64,000 nt of DNA from Erythrobacter neustonensis (GTDB taxonomy: Bacteria > Pseudomonadota > Alphaproteobacteria > Sphingomonadales > Sphingomonadaceae), in the NCBI RefSeq assembly GCF_001663175.1, contig NZ_CP016033.1, forward strand, positions 3,026,364 through 3,090,363, written 5' to 3'. The notes beneath the pieces were generated by a model. The model had not been told where the DNA came from. It searched no databases and was given only the letters and a program-made list of their open reading frames with translations. Each line of letters begins with the position of its first letter. Position 1 is the stretch's first letter. Both the position numbers and the translations under genes were made by a program. Below, one piece after another: positions 54,141-62,665 of this stretch.

Positions 54141-55277
54141 TCAGCCGCGGCTATCGGGCGTGGGCGCGGCGATGACCTGTGGCTTGCTGGTCGGCACCGG
54201 CTTGACCGGCGCACCGGGTTTCATTCGGGCAAGACCCTGCACGATAACCTTGTCGCCCGGCTTCAATCCGCCCGTCACCACCCAGTCGGTGCCGAGCGTA
54301 CGGGTTGCCGTGACCTTGCGCTCGGCAGCCTTGTTGCCGGCATCGACCACGAACACGCTCGCCTCGCCGCGCGGATTGCGCGTCAGCGCCGCCTGAGGAA
54401 CGAGGATCGCGCCGGTATCGACAGCCTGTTCGAACCGGGCGCGCACGAACATTCCCGGCAGCAGCAGGCCTTCGGGATTGGGGAACCGTGCGCGCAGCGT
54501 CACCGTGCCGGTTTCGGCATCGACCATCACTTCGGAAAACTGCACAACGCCGCGCTGCGGGTATTCGGTGCCATCTTCGAGCAACAGGCCGACAGACGTG
54601 CTGCCGGGGGCCGCTCCGCCGCCGGCGAGCGCGCGGCGAAAGGCGAGGAGCTCGGCGCTCGATTGCTGGATGTCGACAAATACCGGATCGACACCCTGGA
54701 TCACCGCCAGCGGTTCGGTCTGGTTGCCGGTGACAAGTGCCCCGACCGTGAACAGCGAGCGCCCGATGCGGCCGCTGATCGGCGCGGGCACGCGGGTGAA
54801 TTGCAGGTTCACGCCGGCGGTCTGCATCTGCGCGCGCGCTTGCCTGACAGCCGCCGCCGCCTGACGCGCCGATGCCCGCGCGTCGGTGTAATCCTGCAGC
54901 GCCACAGCCTGCGCTTCGGCGAGCGGTTTCAGACGGTCGGCGCGCACGCGGGTTGCCTCGGCATTGGCAAGCGCGCTGGCAAGATTGGCTTCCGCTTCGG
55001 CAGCCGCCGCGCGGTAAAGCCGGGTGTCGATCTCGTAGAGGGTCTGACCGGCGCGCACCACCGCGCCTTCGGTAAACAGCCGGCGGCGGATCAGGCCGGT
55101 GACCTGCGGGCGCACCTCCGACATTTCCGCCGCTGCAATCCGTCCTGCCAGCTCGACTGCGACAGGAACATCGGAAGTCCGGGCCACGATATAGCCGACT
55201 TCAACCGGGCCCTTCTGGGATGAATCCTGCGCGGCTTCGTTCGCACAGCCCACAAGCGCCGCGATTGTCATTCCCAC
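54141..55277 (-). CDS. RND efflux periplasmic adaptor (AcrA/MexA family lipoprotein)
   Basis: Adaptor of about 378 residues. A lipobox-like LVGC lies near the N terminus, followed by the lipoyl half-motifs (VTGLIRRRLFTEGAVVRAGQ; FTRVPAPISGRIGRSL) and a coiled-coil hairpin. The start is uncertain: GTG 55277 gives a very short n-region, and the frame stays open upstream with a Lys/Arg-containing stretch that would make a better signal peptide but has no clear start codon. It is the first gene of the adaptor-pump-channel operon and is divergent from a large TonB receptor. Confidence 0.85.
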   Translation of the reverse strand: MGMTIAALVGCANEAAQDSSQKGPVEVGYIVARTSDVPVAVELAGRIAAAEMSEVRPQVTGLIRRRLFTEGAVVRAGQTLYEIDTRLYRAAAAEAEANLASALANAEATRVRADRLKPLAEAQAVALQDYTDARASARQAAAAVRQARAQMQTAGVNLQFTRVPAPISGRIGRSLFTVGALVTGNQTEPLAVIQGVDPVFVDIQQSSAELLAFRRALAGGGAAPGSTSVGLLLEDGTEYPQRGVVQFSEVMVDAETGTVTLRARFPNPEGLLLPGMFVRARFEQAVDTGAILVPQAALTRNPRGEASVFVVDAGNKAAERKVTATRTLGTDWVVTGGLKPGDKVIVQGLARMKPGAPVKPVPTSKPQVIAAPTPDSRG

Positions 55278-55740
55278 GAGTGCGGGGCGCAGGAATGATC
55301 CGCTTTTGATCGGGAGAGGCAGGAAGATAACGACTACTCGCTTGAGCTTAGGGGATTTGCTTGTCTGCGTAGGTAGCTATGCAGATAAAGCCGTGGGAAG
55401 CTATCGCATTTGGCACAGACCGCCGCACATTTTGCTCGCACTGCCCGCCAAAATGCAATTTCAACAGGCCTGATCGCAAACTGGCGGCCTACTGGATGGG
55501 CGCCTTTGGTATGAAATCGGCCCTGATGTCTGCGCTTTATCTTCGGCCCTGATGCAATATCCGGCAAATCCTTCTGCGCCATGCTTCGAAAATAACACCG
55601 CAACCACCCGCAACTTCCGTTCGGGAACGGAGCAAGGGGCAAAGCATTCTGAAAAATGCGGCCAGCATCGCCGACGCAATCAAGGGGGCAGACCTTTTGC
55701 GTCGGCACGGTTCCGGGTTCGGCCGAACAATCAGGGGATC
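55278..55740. other. Divergent intergenic region with a 12-bp direct repeat
   Basis: About 460 bases between the adaptor and the TonB receptor. TCGGCCCTGATG occurs at 55517-55528 and 55543-55554, 26 bases apart, which could be a paired regulator site. No gene is supported here. Confidence 0.45.
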
Positions 55741-58700
55741 ATGCATCAGATGAGAAAGACATCCATTCTCAAAGCCAGCACCGCCACGATCGCATTCGGT
55801 CTGACGCTTGCTGCCAATCCGGCATTCGCACAGGACCAAGCCGATCCAGCCCCGGACGATGCCGTCGCGACCGCGCCTGCCGAAGAGACGCCGGTTGCCA
55901 TCACCGTAACCGGATCGCGCATCGCCCGACCCAATCTTGAATCGACCGCACCGATCGGCGTCATCTCGTCCGAGGCGCTCGACACGCGCGGGTTCACTTC
56001 GGTTGCGCAGGCGCTCAACGAGCTGCCCTCGTTCGGTGTGCCGGGCGCCTCGCCAGTCGGGTTTGGGCAATCGGGCTTTGGCGCAGGCCAAAGCTTCGTC
56101 GACTTCCTGGGGCTGGGTTCGCAGCGCACGCTGACCTTGGTCAATGGCCGGCGCTTCGTCTCGTCGAATACCTCGTCGATTTTTGGACCCACCGGATCAG
56201 GGGGTAGCCAGGTCGATCTCAACAACATTCCCACGAAGCTGGTCGACCGGATCGAAACCGTCGCCGCGATCGGTGCGCCGGTCTATGGCTCCGATGCGAT
56301 TGCCGGCACCATCAACATCATTCTCAAGCGCGATTTCGAAGGGATCGATCTCGATGCCCAATACGGCATCAGCCGCGAAGGCGATGCGGCCGATTACCGT
56401 GTGCGCGGCCTGATCGGCAAGAACTTTGCGGATGGCCGCGGCAATGTGACCCTTTCGGGGGAATATGGCGAAGGCGAAGGTCTGTTATTCTCCGATCGCG
56501 CACTGACCGCCAGCGATGATCGCTTCGCGCTCGCGCGCGATGCCAACTCGCCGTTCCGGCAGATCCCTTATACCGACTTCCGGGTGCCCTCGGTCGCGCT
56601 GACCGGCATTCCATTGGTAGGCGGCGGCGCGTTCGGCCTCGATTTCCCGCTGAGCCCGCAGCAGGCTGCGCTGTTCCTCGGCGATCCCACGGCAAGCTTT
56701 GGGGTTCAGAACGCTGCGCTGCAAACGCTGAGGTTTGACGTCAACGGCAATCTGATCCCGATCGACTTCGGTTCGACCATCGGCCCGGATTCGCGGTTCA
56801 ACGTGTTCACCAGCGGCGGCAACGGGTTGACCCTACGCGACGTGTCGAACCTTCTGACCGACACCAAGCGTTACAACGCCGTGCTGACCACCAGCTACGA
56901 GATCGGCAATGCGTGGCGAATCTCGGCGGAAGGCTGGTACACCGTCAGCGAGGGTCGCAATCTGATCAACCAGCCGGCCTATAACAGCGCGCTGTTCGGC
57001 GCGGCGGGAACGCGTGACGGCAACCTGATCATTCCGTTGTCCAACCCGTTTCTGACACCCGACGTGCGGGCGGCGATCGCCAACCAGATCGCCAACAATC
57101 CGTTTTCCGATCGCAATCTGAATTGCACGTTTGGCGATGCTTTCCCCGCATGTCTTCAGGATCAGGACTATTTCTACTTCGGTCGGGCCAGCATCGATCT
57201 GTCACCCGGCGTGTCGGTCGGGAAGAACGAAATCATCCGCGGCGTCGCCGAACTTGCGGGCGAATTCAGCGTGATCCCCGACAAGCCCTGGTCCTTCAAC
57301 GCATCCTTCAACTATGGCCGAGCCAAGACGGTCAGTCGCAACCAGGAACTGAACGAACAGAACTTCCGCAACGCGATCAATGCCGTTTCGGTCGGCGGCA
57401 CGATCGTTTGCGCACCGGGGGCCGTCAATTCGGCTGCCCCCACGGTGAGTTCGACATGCGCGCCGCTCAACCTGTTCGGCCAGAACGGCGTGACCAAGGA
57501 AGCGCTGGACTACGTCACGTCGATCGCAACCCCGGTGAACATCAACGAACAATATGATGCGATCGTTTCGGTTTCGGGCGGATTGTTTGCCCTCCCCGGC
57601 GGGGATTTCGGCTTTGCGCTGGGCTATGAACATCGTGAGGAAAGCTCGGATTTCGATCCGGGCGTGTTCTATCGCGGGGCATCGGTCGATCTTTATCCCG
57701 GTGTCGACTACGACGGGGACGGCGATCCGATCGACCTGTTCTACGGACGAAGCGTGCCGATCCTGCCCGTGTTCGGCAAATACAACACCGATGAAATCTT
57801 CGGCGAAATCAACGCACCGATCATCGCACCCGATAACGACGTCACACTGATCAGCGAATTGTCGCTGAATGCCGCGGGTCGTTATGTCTGGAACTCGATC
57901 GCTGGCGGGGATCTCACGTGGACTGTCGGCGGGCGGTACGCTCCGGTCGACGGCCTCACATTCCGCGGTGCCTACACGCGGGCGATCCGGGCGCCGTCAG
58001 TAACCGAGTTGTTCAACCCGTCGTCGAGCTCGTTCGTATTCGCGACCGATCCGTGCGATGCGGGCGAGATCACCCGCGGGCCTGATCCGGCGACCCGCGC
58101 TGCCAACTGCGCTGCGGCCGGGGTGCCGGATGACTTCACCGCGCTTTCGAACCAGCGCTCGTTCCCCGGCTTCGTGTTCGGCAACCCGGCGCTGACCAAC
58201 GAGAAATCGGACAGCTTCACCGCCGGCATCGTGTTCGAGCCGCGCTTCGCGCGCGGGCTGGCGATCACGGTCGATTATGTCGACATCAAGCTCAGGAACG
58301 CGATCAGCCAGTTCTCGACCGATCAGGTCGCCGCGTCGTGCTATGATTCAACCACGTTCCCGGACAATGCGTTTTGCGATCTGGTCGAACGCGACCCCGA
58401 CACCGCGCAGCTTTCGCGGATCGGCACGAGCTTCTTCAATTCGGCTGAATTGCGATACAAGGGCATTCTGGCCGATGTGAAGTATCTTGCCGAAACGCCG
58501 TTCCTCGGCGCGGAAAGCACGGTGGCGCTGTCGGCGACCTATCAATATCTCGACACGCTGACCAACCAGGTCATTGCCGGGGACACGCCGAACCAGATCG
58601 ACGACACGGTCGGCTATTCCCGCCACAAGGGCGTTTTCACCGCCACCTACGACAATGACAGCTTCAACTATCAGATTCAGGCGCAATATCTCGGATCGGC

Positions 58701-58938
58701 CAAGGTCGACCCGCAGGCAGCACCGGACCAATTCTCGATCCAGAAGGTGGATCCGGTGGTGTTCGTGAACATGGCCGTATCGTTCGACGTGACCGACCGT
58801 GCAACCTTCCGGCTCAGCGCGGACAACGTGTTCAACGAAAAGCCGCCCTTCCCCTTCCCCTTGGCGGGCGGGACCACGACCTATTTCTCGGGTATTCTCG
58901 GCACCTTCTTCAGGGCCGGTTTCAATGTGACATACTGA
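55741..58938 (+). CDS. Large TonB-dependent receptor
   Basis: Outer-membrane receptor of 1065 residues, in the size class of sphingomonad receptors for peptides, oligosaccharides or other large ligands. Signal peptide ends AANPAFAQDQ; a TonB-box-like VAITVTGSRI is followed by the plug (LTLVNGRRFV, YGSDAIAGTINIILKRDFEG) and a long barrel ending FRAGFNVTY. The start is at 55741 or 55750; AGGGG lies upstream and fits neither spacing ideally. A strong terminator follows. No enzyme gene is next to it, so its ligand is unknown. Confidence 0.9.
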   Translation: MHQMRKTSILKASTATIAFGLTLAANPAFAQDQADPAPDDAVATAPAEETPVAITVTGSRIARPNLESTAPIGVISSEALDTRGFTSVAQALNELPSFGVPGASPVGFGQSGFGAGQSFVDFLGLGSQRTLTLVNGRRFVSSNTSSIFGPTGSGGSQVDLNNIPTKLVDRIETVAAIGAPVYGSDAIAGTINIILKRDFEGIDLDAQYGISREGDAADYRVRGLIGKNFADGRGNVTLSGEYGEGEGLLFSDRALTASDDRFALARDANSPFRQIPYTDFRVPSVALTGIPLVGGGAFGLDFPLSPQQAALFLGDPTASFGVQNAALQTLRFDVNGNLIPIDFGSTIGPDSRFNVFTSGGNGLTLRDVSNLLTDTKRYNAVLTTSYEIGNAWRISAEGWYTVSEGRNLINQPAYNSALFGAAGTRDGNLIIPLSNPFLTPDVRAAIANQIANNPFSDRNLNCTFGDAFPACLQDQDYFYFGRASIDLSPGVSVGKNEIIRGVAELAGEFSVIPDKPWSFNASFNYGRAKTVSRNQELNEQNFRNAINAVSVGGTIVCAPGAVNSAAPTVSSTCAPLNLFGQNGVTKEALDYVTSIATPVNINEQYDAIVSVSGGLFALPGGDFGFALGYEHREESSDFDPGVFYRGASVDLYPGVDYDGDGDPIDLFYGRSVPILPVFGKYNTDEIFGEINAPIIAPDNDVTLISELSLNAAGRYVWNSIAGGDLTWTVGGRYAPVDGLTFRGAYTRAIRAPSVTELFNPSSSSFVFATDPCDAGEITRGPDPATRAANCAAAGVPDDFTALSNQRSFPGFVFGNPALTNEKSDSFTAGIVFEPRFARGLAITVDYVDIKLRNAISQFSTDQVAASCYDSTTFPDNAFCDLVERDPDTAQLSRIGTSFFNSAELRYKGILADVKYLAETPFLGAESTVALSATYQYLDTLTNQVIAGDTPNQIDDTVGYSRHKGVFTATYDNDSFNYQIQAQYLGSAKVDPQAAPDQFSIQKVDPVVFVNMAVSFDVTDRATFRLSADNVFNEKPPFPFPLAGGTTTYFSGILGTFFRAGFNVTY

Positions 58939-58966
58939 TTGCCGACTAAACCGATAGGTATTGCAT

Positions 58967-58995
58967 GGGCCCCGGGAAACCGGGGCCCTTTTTTT
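58967..58995 (+). terminator. Rho-independent terminator of the TonB receptor
   Basis: GGGCCCCGG (58967-58975), loop GAAA, CCGGGGCCC (58980-58988), then seven T. This is a textbook intrinsic terminator 28 bases after the receptor stop. Confidence 0.9.
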
Positions 58996-59162
58996 GATGT
59001 ATTACGAGCCGGGCGTTCCCCAGCTCTACCAGTCTGAATTCGGCTTACACAAGCAACTTGCCCGAAGCCCATCGATCCCAGACTTGGAAGGACGATCGGA
59101 AGATGTGTGCGGCAACACCATTCCGCCGTCACTTTCACCGACAGGCTTATCCAGCTGCCGCG

Positions 59163-60239
59163 CTAGCCGCCTGGCTGACGGTTCGCGGTTTTTGTTGCGC
59201 GGCTCATCCCCACCAGTTCGGCCATGCGAATGCTGGCCCCCGCAGCCGTCAGCCGGGCATAATCGGCACCGACCGACGCAGCCGTCGCGGCGGCTTCGGC
59301 GAACAGCCGTCCGCCCACAGAAATTACTGTCGGATGATCCGAAGCGGCGAGGCGCGAATGGTCGATGGTCGTTCGCAGACGGGGCAAGGCCTGCGGGCGC
59401 GCCATCGCATCGGACAGACCGATATCGACCACATCGGGGTGCTCCGCGCGCAATTGGTTGAACAGCGCTTCGTCGCTGTCGGGAAAGGCCATGTCGACCC
59501 GCCAGCCGGCATCGGTCATCTGATCGGCCAAGATTGATGTGCCGAGCATGTGTTGCTCTCCCGGCGCGACCGCGAGGAGGATCTTGTATTGCGTGTTGCG
59601 GATTGCCGAGCCGCTGGTGTGCCGGCGCACCGCATGCCCTGCCAGCTGCATCATGCTCAAACCGATGGTCAGATCGAACTCGCTGCATTCGTCTGCCAGC
59701 CAGGCATCCCCCAGCGCACGTGCGGTAGGTTCGATCAGCAGGGTGACGACGGCGTCGCTGGTCCAACCCTCGTCCTGCAGCGAAGCGAAGAAAGCATTGA
59801 TCCGCACATCATCAGCGTTGAGCGCCAGTTCGCGCAGCTTCCTGATGTGCGCGTCGATGGCGGGCGGTGCAACGGACGCGGCTTTCGGCACAGGCGCTGC
59901 GTTATCGTTGCGGCTGTGCAGCAGCAGGTCCCAGTCCGAAAACAGCCGGGCCGGCGCGATATGCTCGGTCAATATCTCGATATGTTCGTGACGCCGATCC
60001 TGTTTAATCGACGTCCAAAGGGTATCGAGCTTGTCCTTGGGCCCTTCCAGCGTCTGCAGAAACGCGCCGCGCTCGTAGATCAGCATGCCGGTGACGTTGA
60101 GCATCCGGTTTCGCGTCCGGGCTTTGCTGACGAGCGTGCTCAATTCGGGCTCGCTCGGCGGCGCGGTCGCGAGGCTCTTGTATGTAAGGCAGGCGATCCA
60201 GCCGTCTTGCCCGGTATGTTCTGCTGAAGTCTCAGACAT
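59163..60239 (-). CDS. BLUF photoreceptor with cobalamin-binding-like (SCHIC/B12) domain, AppA-like
   Basis: Blue-light and possibly haem/cobalamin sensor of 358 residues. The BLUF domain (residues 14-105) has all key residues: Tyr20, Asn44, Gln62 and Trp103, matching AppA Tyr21/Asn45/Gln63/Trp104. A helical linker leads to a B12-binding-type Rossmann domain (about 215-345) with an E-x-H-x-x-G motif (EQHMLG) in place of D-x-H-x-x-G and a VGG near 315. AppA, the antirepressor of PpsR for photosynthesis genes, has this order but also a Cys-rich tail that is absent here. AGGAGG precedes the start. No photosynthesis genes are in the window. Confidence 0.9.
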   Translation of the reverse strand: MSETSAEHTGQDGWIACLTYKSLATAPPSEPELSTLVSKARTRNRMLNVTGMLIYERGAFLQTLEGPKDKLDTLWTSIKQDRRHEHIEILTEHIAPARLFSDWDLLLHSRNDNAAPVPKAASVAPPAIDAHIRKLRELALNADDVRINAFFASLQDEGWTSDAVVTLLIEPTARALGDAWLADECSEFDLTIGLSMMQLAGHAVRRHTSGSAIRNTQYKILLAVAPGEQHMLGTSILADQMTDAGWRVDMAFPDSDEALFNQLRAEHPDVVDIGLSDAMARPQALPRLRTTIDHSRLAASDHPTVISVGGRLFAEAAATAASVGADYARLTAAGASIRMAELVGMSRATKTANRQPGG

Positions 60240-60690
60240 CCTCGCATCCCTCCTGCGGAATGGGGATCATCATTGCGGCTTGCGCACGAACGCGTGCGGC
60301 CAGCGGCGCCCGGTAGACGATCCCCCATCCACCACCGACAATGCGGCAATCATACACAATGCATGACGGTCGCACTGCGTCACACGGCCATAATTGGACT
60401 CGTGCAAGGCACACGAAACATCCGCTATCGCAACACAAGCGTCAAGCGATTGGCGTGCGAGCGCTTCGCCCATGCCAGTCTGCGAATTATTCCACCGCGA
60501 TCAGTTGAAATGGAAAGAGAGAAAGATGCGTCCCAATGCGCACGACTGGGATCGCCTTGCACGTACTCGGGCTGTATCATCATCGTCGCGTCATTGCTGC
60601 CCGACCACAATTTTGCCATTCACGGCAAGTTCAATCCGTGTGCTACAAGCCTTTGCGGCGCTTGCGCAAAAACCGAAGGAATTGCAAAGC
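60240..60690. other. Non-coding region between divergent genes
   Basis: About 450 bases between the photoreceptor and the small secreted protein. No gene is supported and no strong palindrome was seen. The open frames here lack ribosome sites. Confidence 0.4.
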
Positions 60691-60984
60691 ATGACGTGCC
60701 GCAACACAGCGAGTGTCGTTCTTCTGGCCGGAGCGCTGGCTGCCGGTCTGACGAGCCCCGCTCTTGCTGCACCCGACCCGGGAAAGAAGGCCTGCGTACA
60801 GGAAGCCCGCAAGCTTTGCCCCGCAGAAATGAAATCGCTCAGCCGCAAGAAGGTTGAGGCGTGCATGATCCGCAATATCGAGAAAACCTCTCCGGTCTGC
60901 AAAGCCGCGATGCTGACAATCAAGGCCGAGCGCGAGGCCCTGGTCCGGCGCGCTGCCAAAAATCAGGCGGCGACGTCGCAGTAA
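60691..60984 (+). CDS. Small secreted cysteine-rich repeat protein
   Basis: A 97-residue protein with a clear signal peptide (ASVVLLAGALAAGLTSPALAA). The mature part of about 70 residues carries four Cys in two pairs (KKACVQEARKLCP; EACMIRN...PVCKAAM) with the spacing of cysteine-rich helical-hairpin repeats, and many Lys. It is probably periplasmic. The start at 60691 has AAGGA about 9 bases upstream. Its 3' end overlaps the convergent methyltransferase gene by 22 bases. The role is unknown; metal binding or envelope stress is possible. Confidence 0.75.
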   Translation: MTCRNTASVVLLAGALAAGLTSPALAAPDPGKKACVQEARKLCPAEMKSLSRKKVEACMIRNIEKTSPVCKAAMLTIKAEREALVRRAAKNQAATSQ

Positions 60985-61457
60985 GCGGCATTTTCTGCGC
61001 GGATGCGCACCCACAGCATCGCAGCATTCAGAACCGAATAGAGCACGGCCACCCAGACCAAGCCGAATATCATCGGCACGACCGCGATCTCGCAGATCAC
61101 GACGAAGTAATTGGGATGCCGCATGATCCGGAAGGGACCGCCGGTGATCGGCGGTTCGTTGTGCGGCACGATGATCCGCGTAGTCCAGCGCCGCCCCAAT
61201 GTCGCCAGCACCCACACCCGCATGGCCTGCAGGACGGCGAAAACCGCCAGCAGCGCAAGATTGACCGGCCGGCCGCCGACCGTGCCCCATAGCACCGCAA
61301 GCCAGGATCCATGCATCAGCACCATCACCGGATAGTGCGACCGTCCGTATTCGACAGCACCCCGCGCCATCAGCGCCTTGGTGTTGCTCCGCGCAATGAA
61401 CAGCTCGGAAATGCGCTGCAAGGTGATGAAGATCATGATGGCGTAAGGAAGGGTCAT
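60963..61457 (-). CDS. Isoprenylcysteine carboxyl methyltransferase-family membrane protein
   Basis: A 164-residue membrane enzyme with four to five hydrophobic segments and the ICMT-family C-terminal block GGPFRIMRHPNYFVVICE, whose RHPNY motif binds S-adenosylmethionine. In bacteria such proteins next to type III polyketide synthases (as in Bacillus bpsA-bpsB) O-methylate alkylpyrones. Here the start overlaps the PKS stop by four bases, which strongly suggests the same pairing. Its substrate is therefore expected to be a membrane-embedded polyketide. Confidence 0.85.
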   Translation of the reverse strand: MTLPYAIMIFITLQRISELFIARSNTKALMARGAVEYGRSHYPVMVLMHGSWLAVLWGTVGGRPVNLALLAVFAVLQAMRVWVLATLGRRWTTRIIVPHNEPPITGGPFRIMRHPNYFVVICEIAVVPMIFGLVWVAVLYSVLNAAMLWVRIRAENAAYCDVAA

Positions 61458-62503
61458 GCTGCACTCCGCAAGGTCAGGGTGCTGGCAGTAAAGCCGGGGC
61501 CAAGCGCGGTCATCACCGACAGCGGCGGAAGCCCGGCCTTGCGCACCCGGTCGAGCACAAAAAGAGCGGTCGGCGCCGACATGTTGCCATGCAGGCGCAG
61601 CACCTCGCGCTCATCCGCCAGGATACCTTGCGGCAGATCGAGCGCATATTCGATTGCGTCAACGACCTTCGCACCGCCCGGATGGCAGATGAACCGGTCA
61701 ACATCGGCGATCCGGATATCCTGCGGGGCAAGCATTTCTTCGACCGCGCCGCGGAACTCCCGGCGGGCAAAGGCCGGGATCGCGCGGTTGAGCACTACCC
61801 CCAGCCCGGCAGGCTCCATCTGCCAGCCCATGATATCGAGCGTATCTGCCCACGTCTTTTCGCCGCTTCCGGTTATCAGGGCGAACCCCTCATCCCCCGG
61901 ACGGATCACACATGCCGCCGCCCCGTCTGCGAACAATGCGGTCGAGACGATATCCGCCTTGCCGACGTTTTCGGTCCTGAGCGCAAGACTGCAAAGTTCG
62001 ACCGTGACGAACAGCACGGTTGAACCCTTCCCCGCCTGCGCAAGCTTCGCCGCAAGCCCCAGGCCCGAAACCCCGCCCGCACAGCCCAGACCGAACACGG
62101 GAACCCGTGCGACATCGCTACGGAACCCCATTGTGCCAAGCGCCCGTGCTTCGAGGCTGGGTGTGGCAATGCCGGTCGACGAAACGGTGACGATGGTGTC
62201 GACCTCGCTTGCGGCAATGCCGGCTTCGGCCAGTGCCTTGCGGGCCGCTTCGACGAACAGATCGAGCGCAACTTCGAGATAGACTTCGGTGCGCTCGACG
62301 ATCGTGCGCGGTTCCGTGTACCAGTCGACCGGACGCGCAAGCTGGCGAAATTCGATACCTGCATTGTCGTAGATTGACCGCAACCGTCCGAAATCCTCGA
62401 ACGCTGCGCCAAGCAATCGTTCCGCAACCTGCGCGCCGGTGGCCTGATCGAGGATGTTTGGCGGTGTCGCTGTAGCCAGCGCGTGAATGCTTACCGGTAT
62501 CAT
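61454..62503 (-). CDS. Type III polyketide synthase (chalcone/stilbene synthase superfamily)
   Basis: Homodimeric synthase of 349 residues that extends an acyl-CoA with malonyl-CoA and cyclises it. The catalytic triad is intact: Cys141 in GLGCAGG, His274 in FICHPGG and Asn307 in HGNMSAPT. Bacterial relatives make alkylpyrones, alkylresorcinols or phloroglucinols. Coupling to an ICMT-family methyltransferase and a divergent MFS exporter suggests a small cluster making a methylated lipid pyrone or resorcinol. The starter unit cannot be read from sequence. Confidence 0.92.
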   Translation of the reverse strand: MIPVSIHALATATPPNILDQATGAQVAERLLGAAFEDFGRLRSIYDNAGIEFRQLARPVDWYTEPRTIVERTEVYLEVALDLFVEAARKALAEAGIAASEVDTIVTVSSTGIATPSLEARALGTMGFRSDVARVPVFGLGCAGGVSGLGLAAKLAQAGKGSTVLFVTVELCSLALRTENVGKADIVSTALFADGAAACVIRPGDEGFALITGSGEKTWADTLDIMGWQMEPAGLGVVLNRAIPAFARREFRGAVEEMLAPQDIRIADVDRFICHPGGAKVVDAIEYALDLPQGILADEREVLRLHGNMSAPTALFVLDRVRKAGLPPLSVMTALGPGFTASTLTLRSAA

Positions 62504-62665
62504 GCAGGGTGCCTCGCATCGGCCGATCGGCCGGAAATCTGGATCGTGTTGCCTCGAGACACGGCATCAACCGCGCGTCCCGTCTATCCCAGTTACAGAC
62601 GGAACCGCGATGCGGATGCCAGTTTCCTTTAGTCATGCCAAGTCGGTTCGGCTAACGAACGTGGA

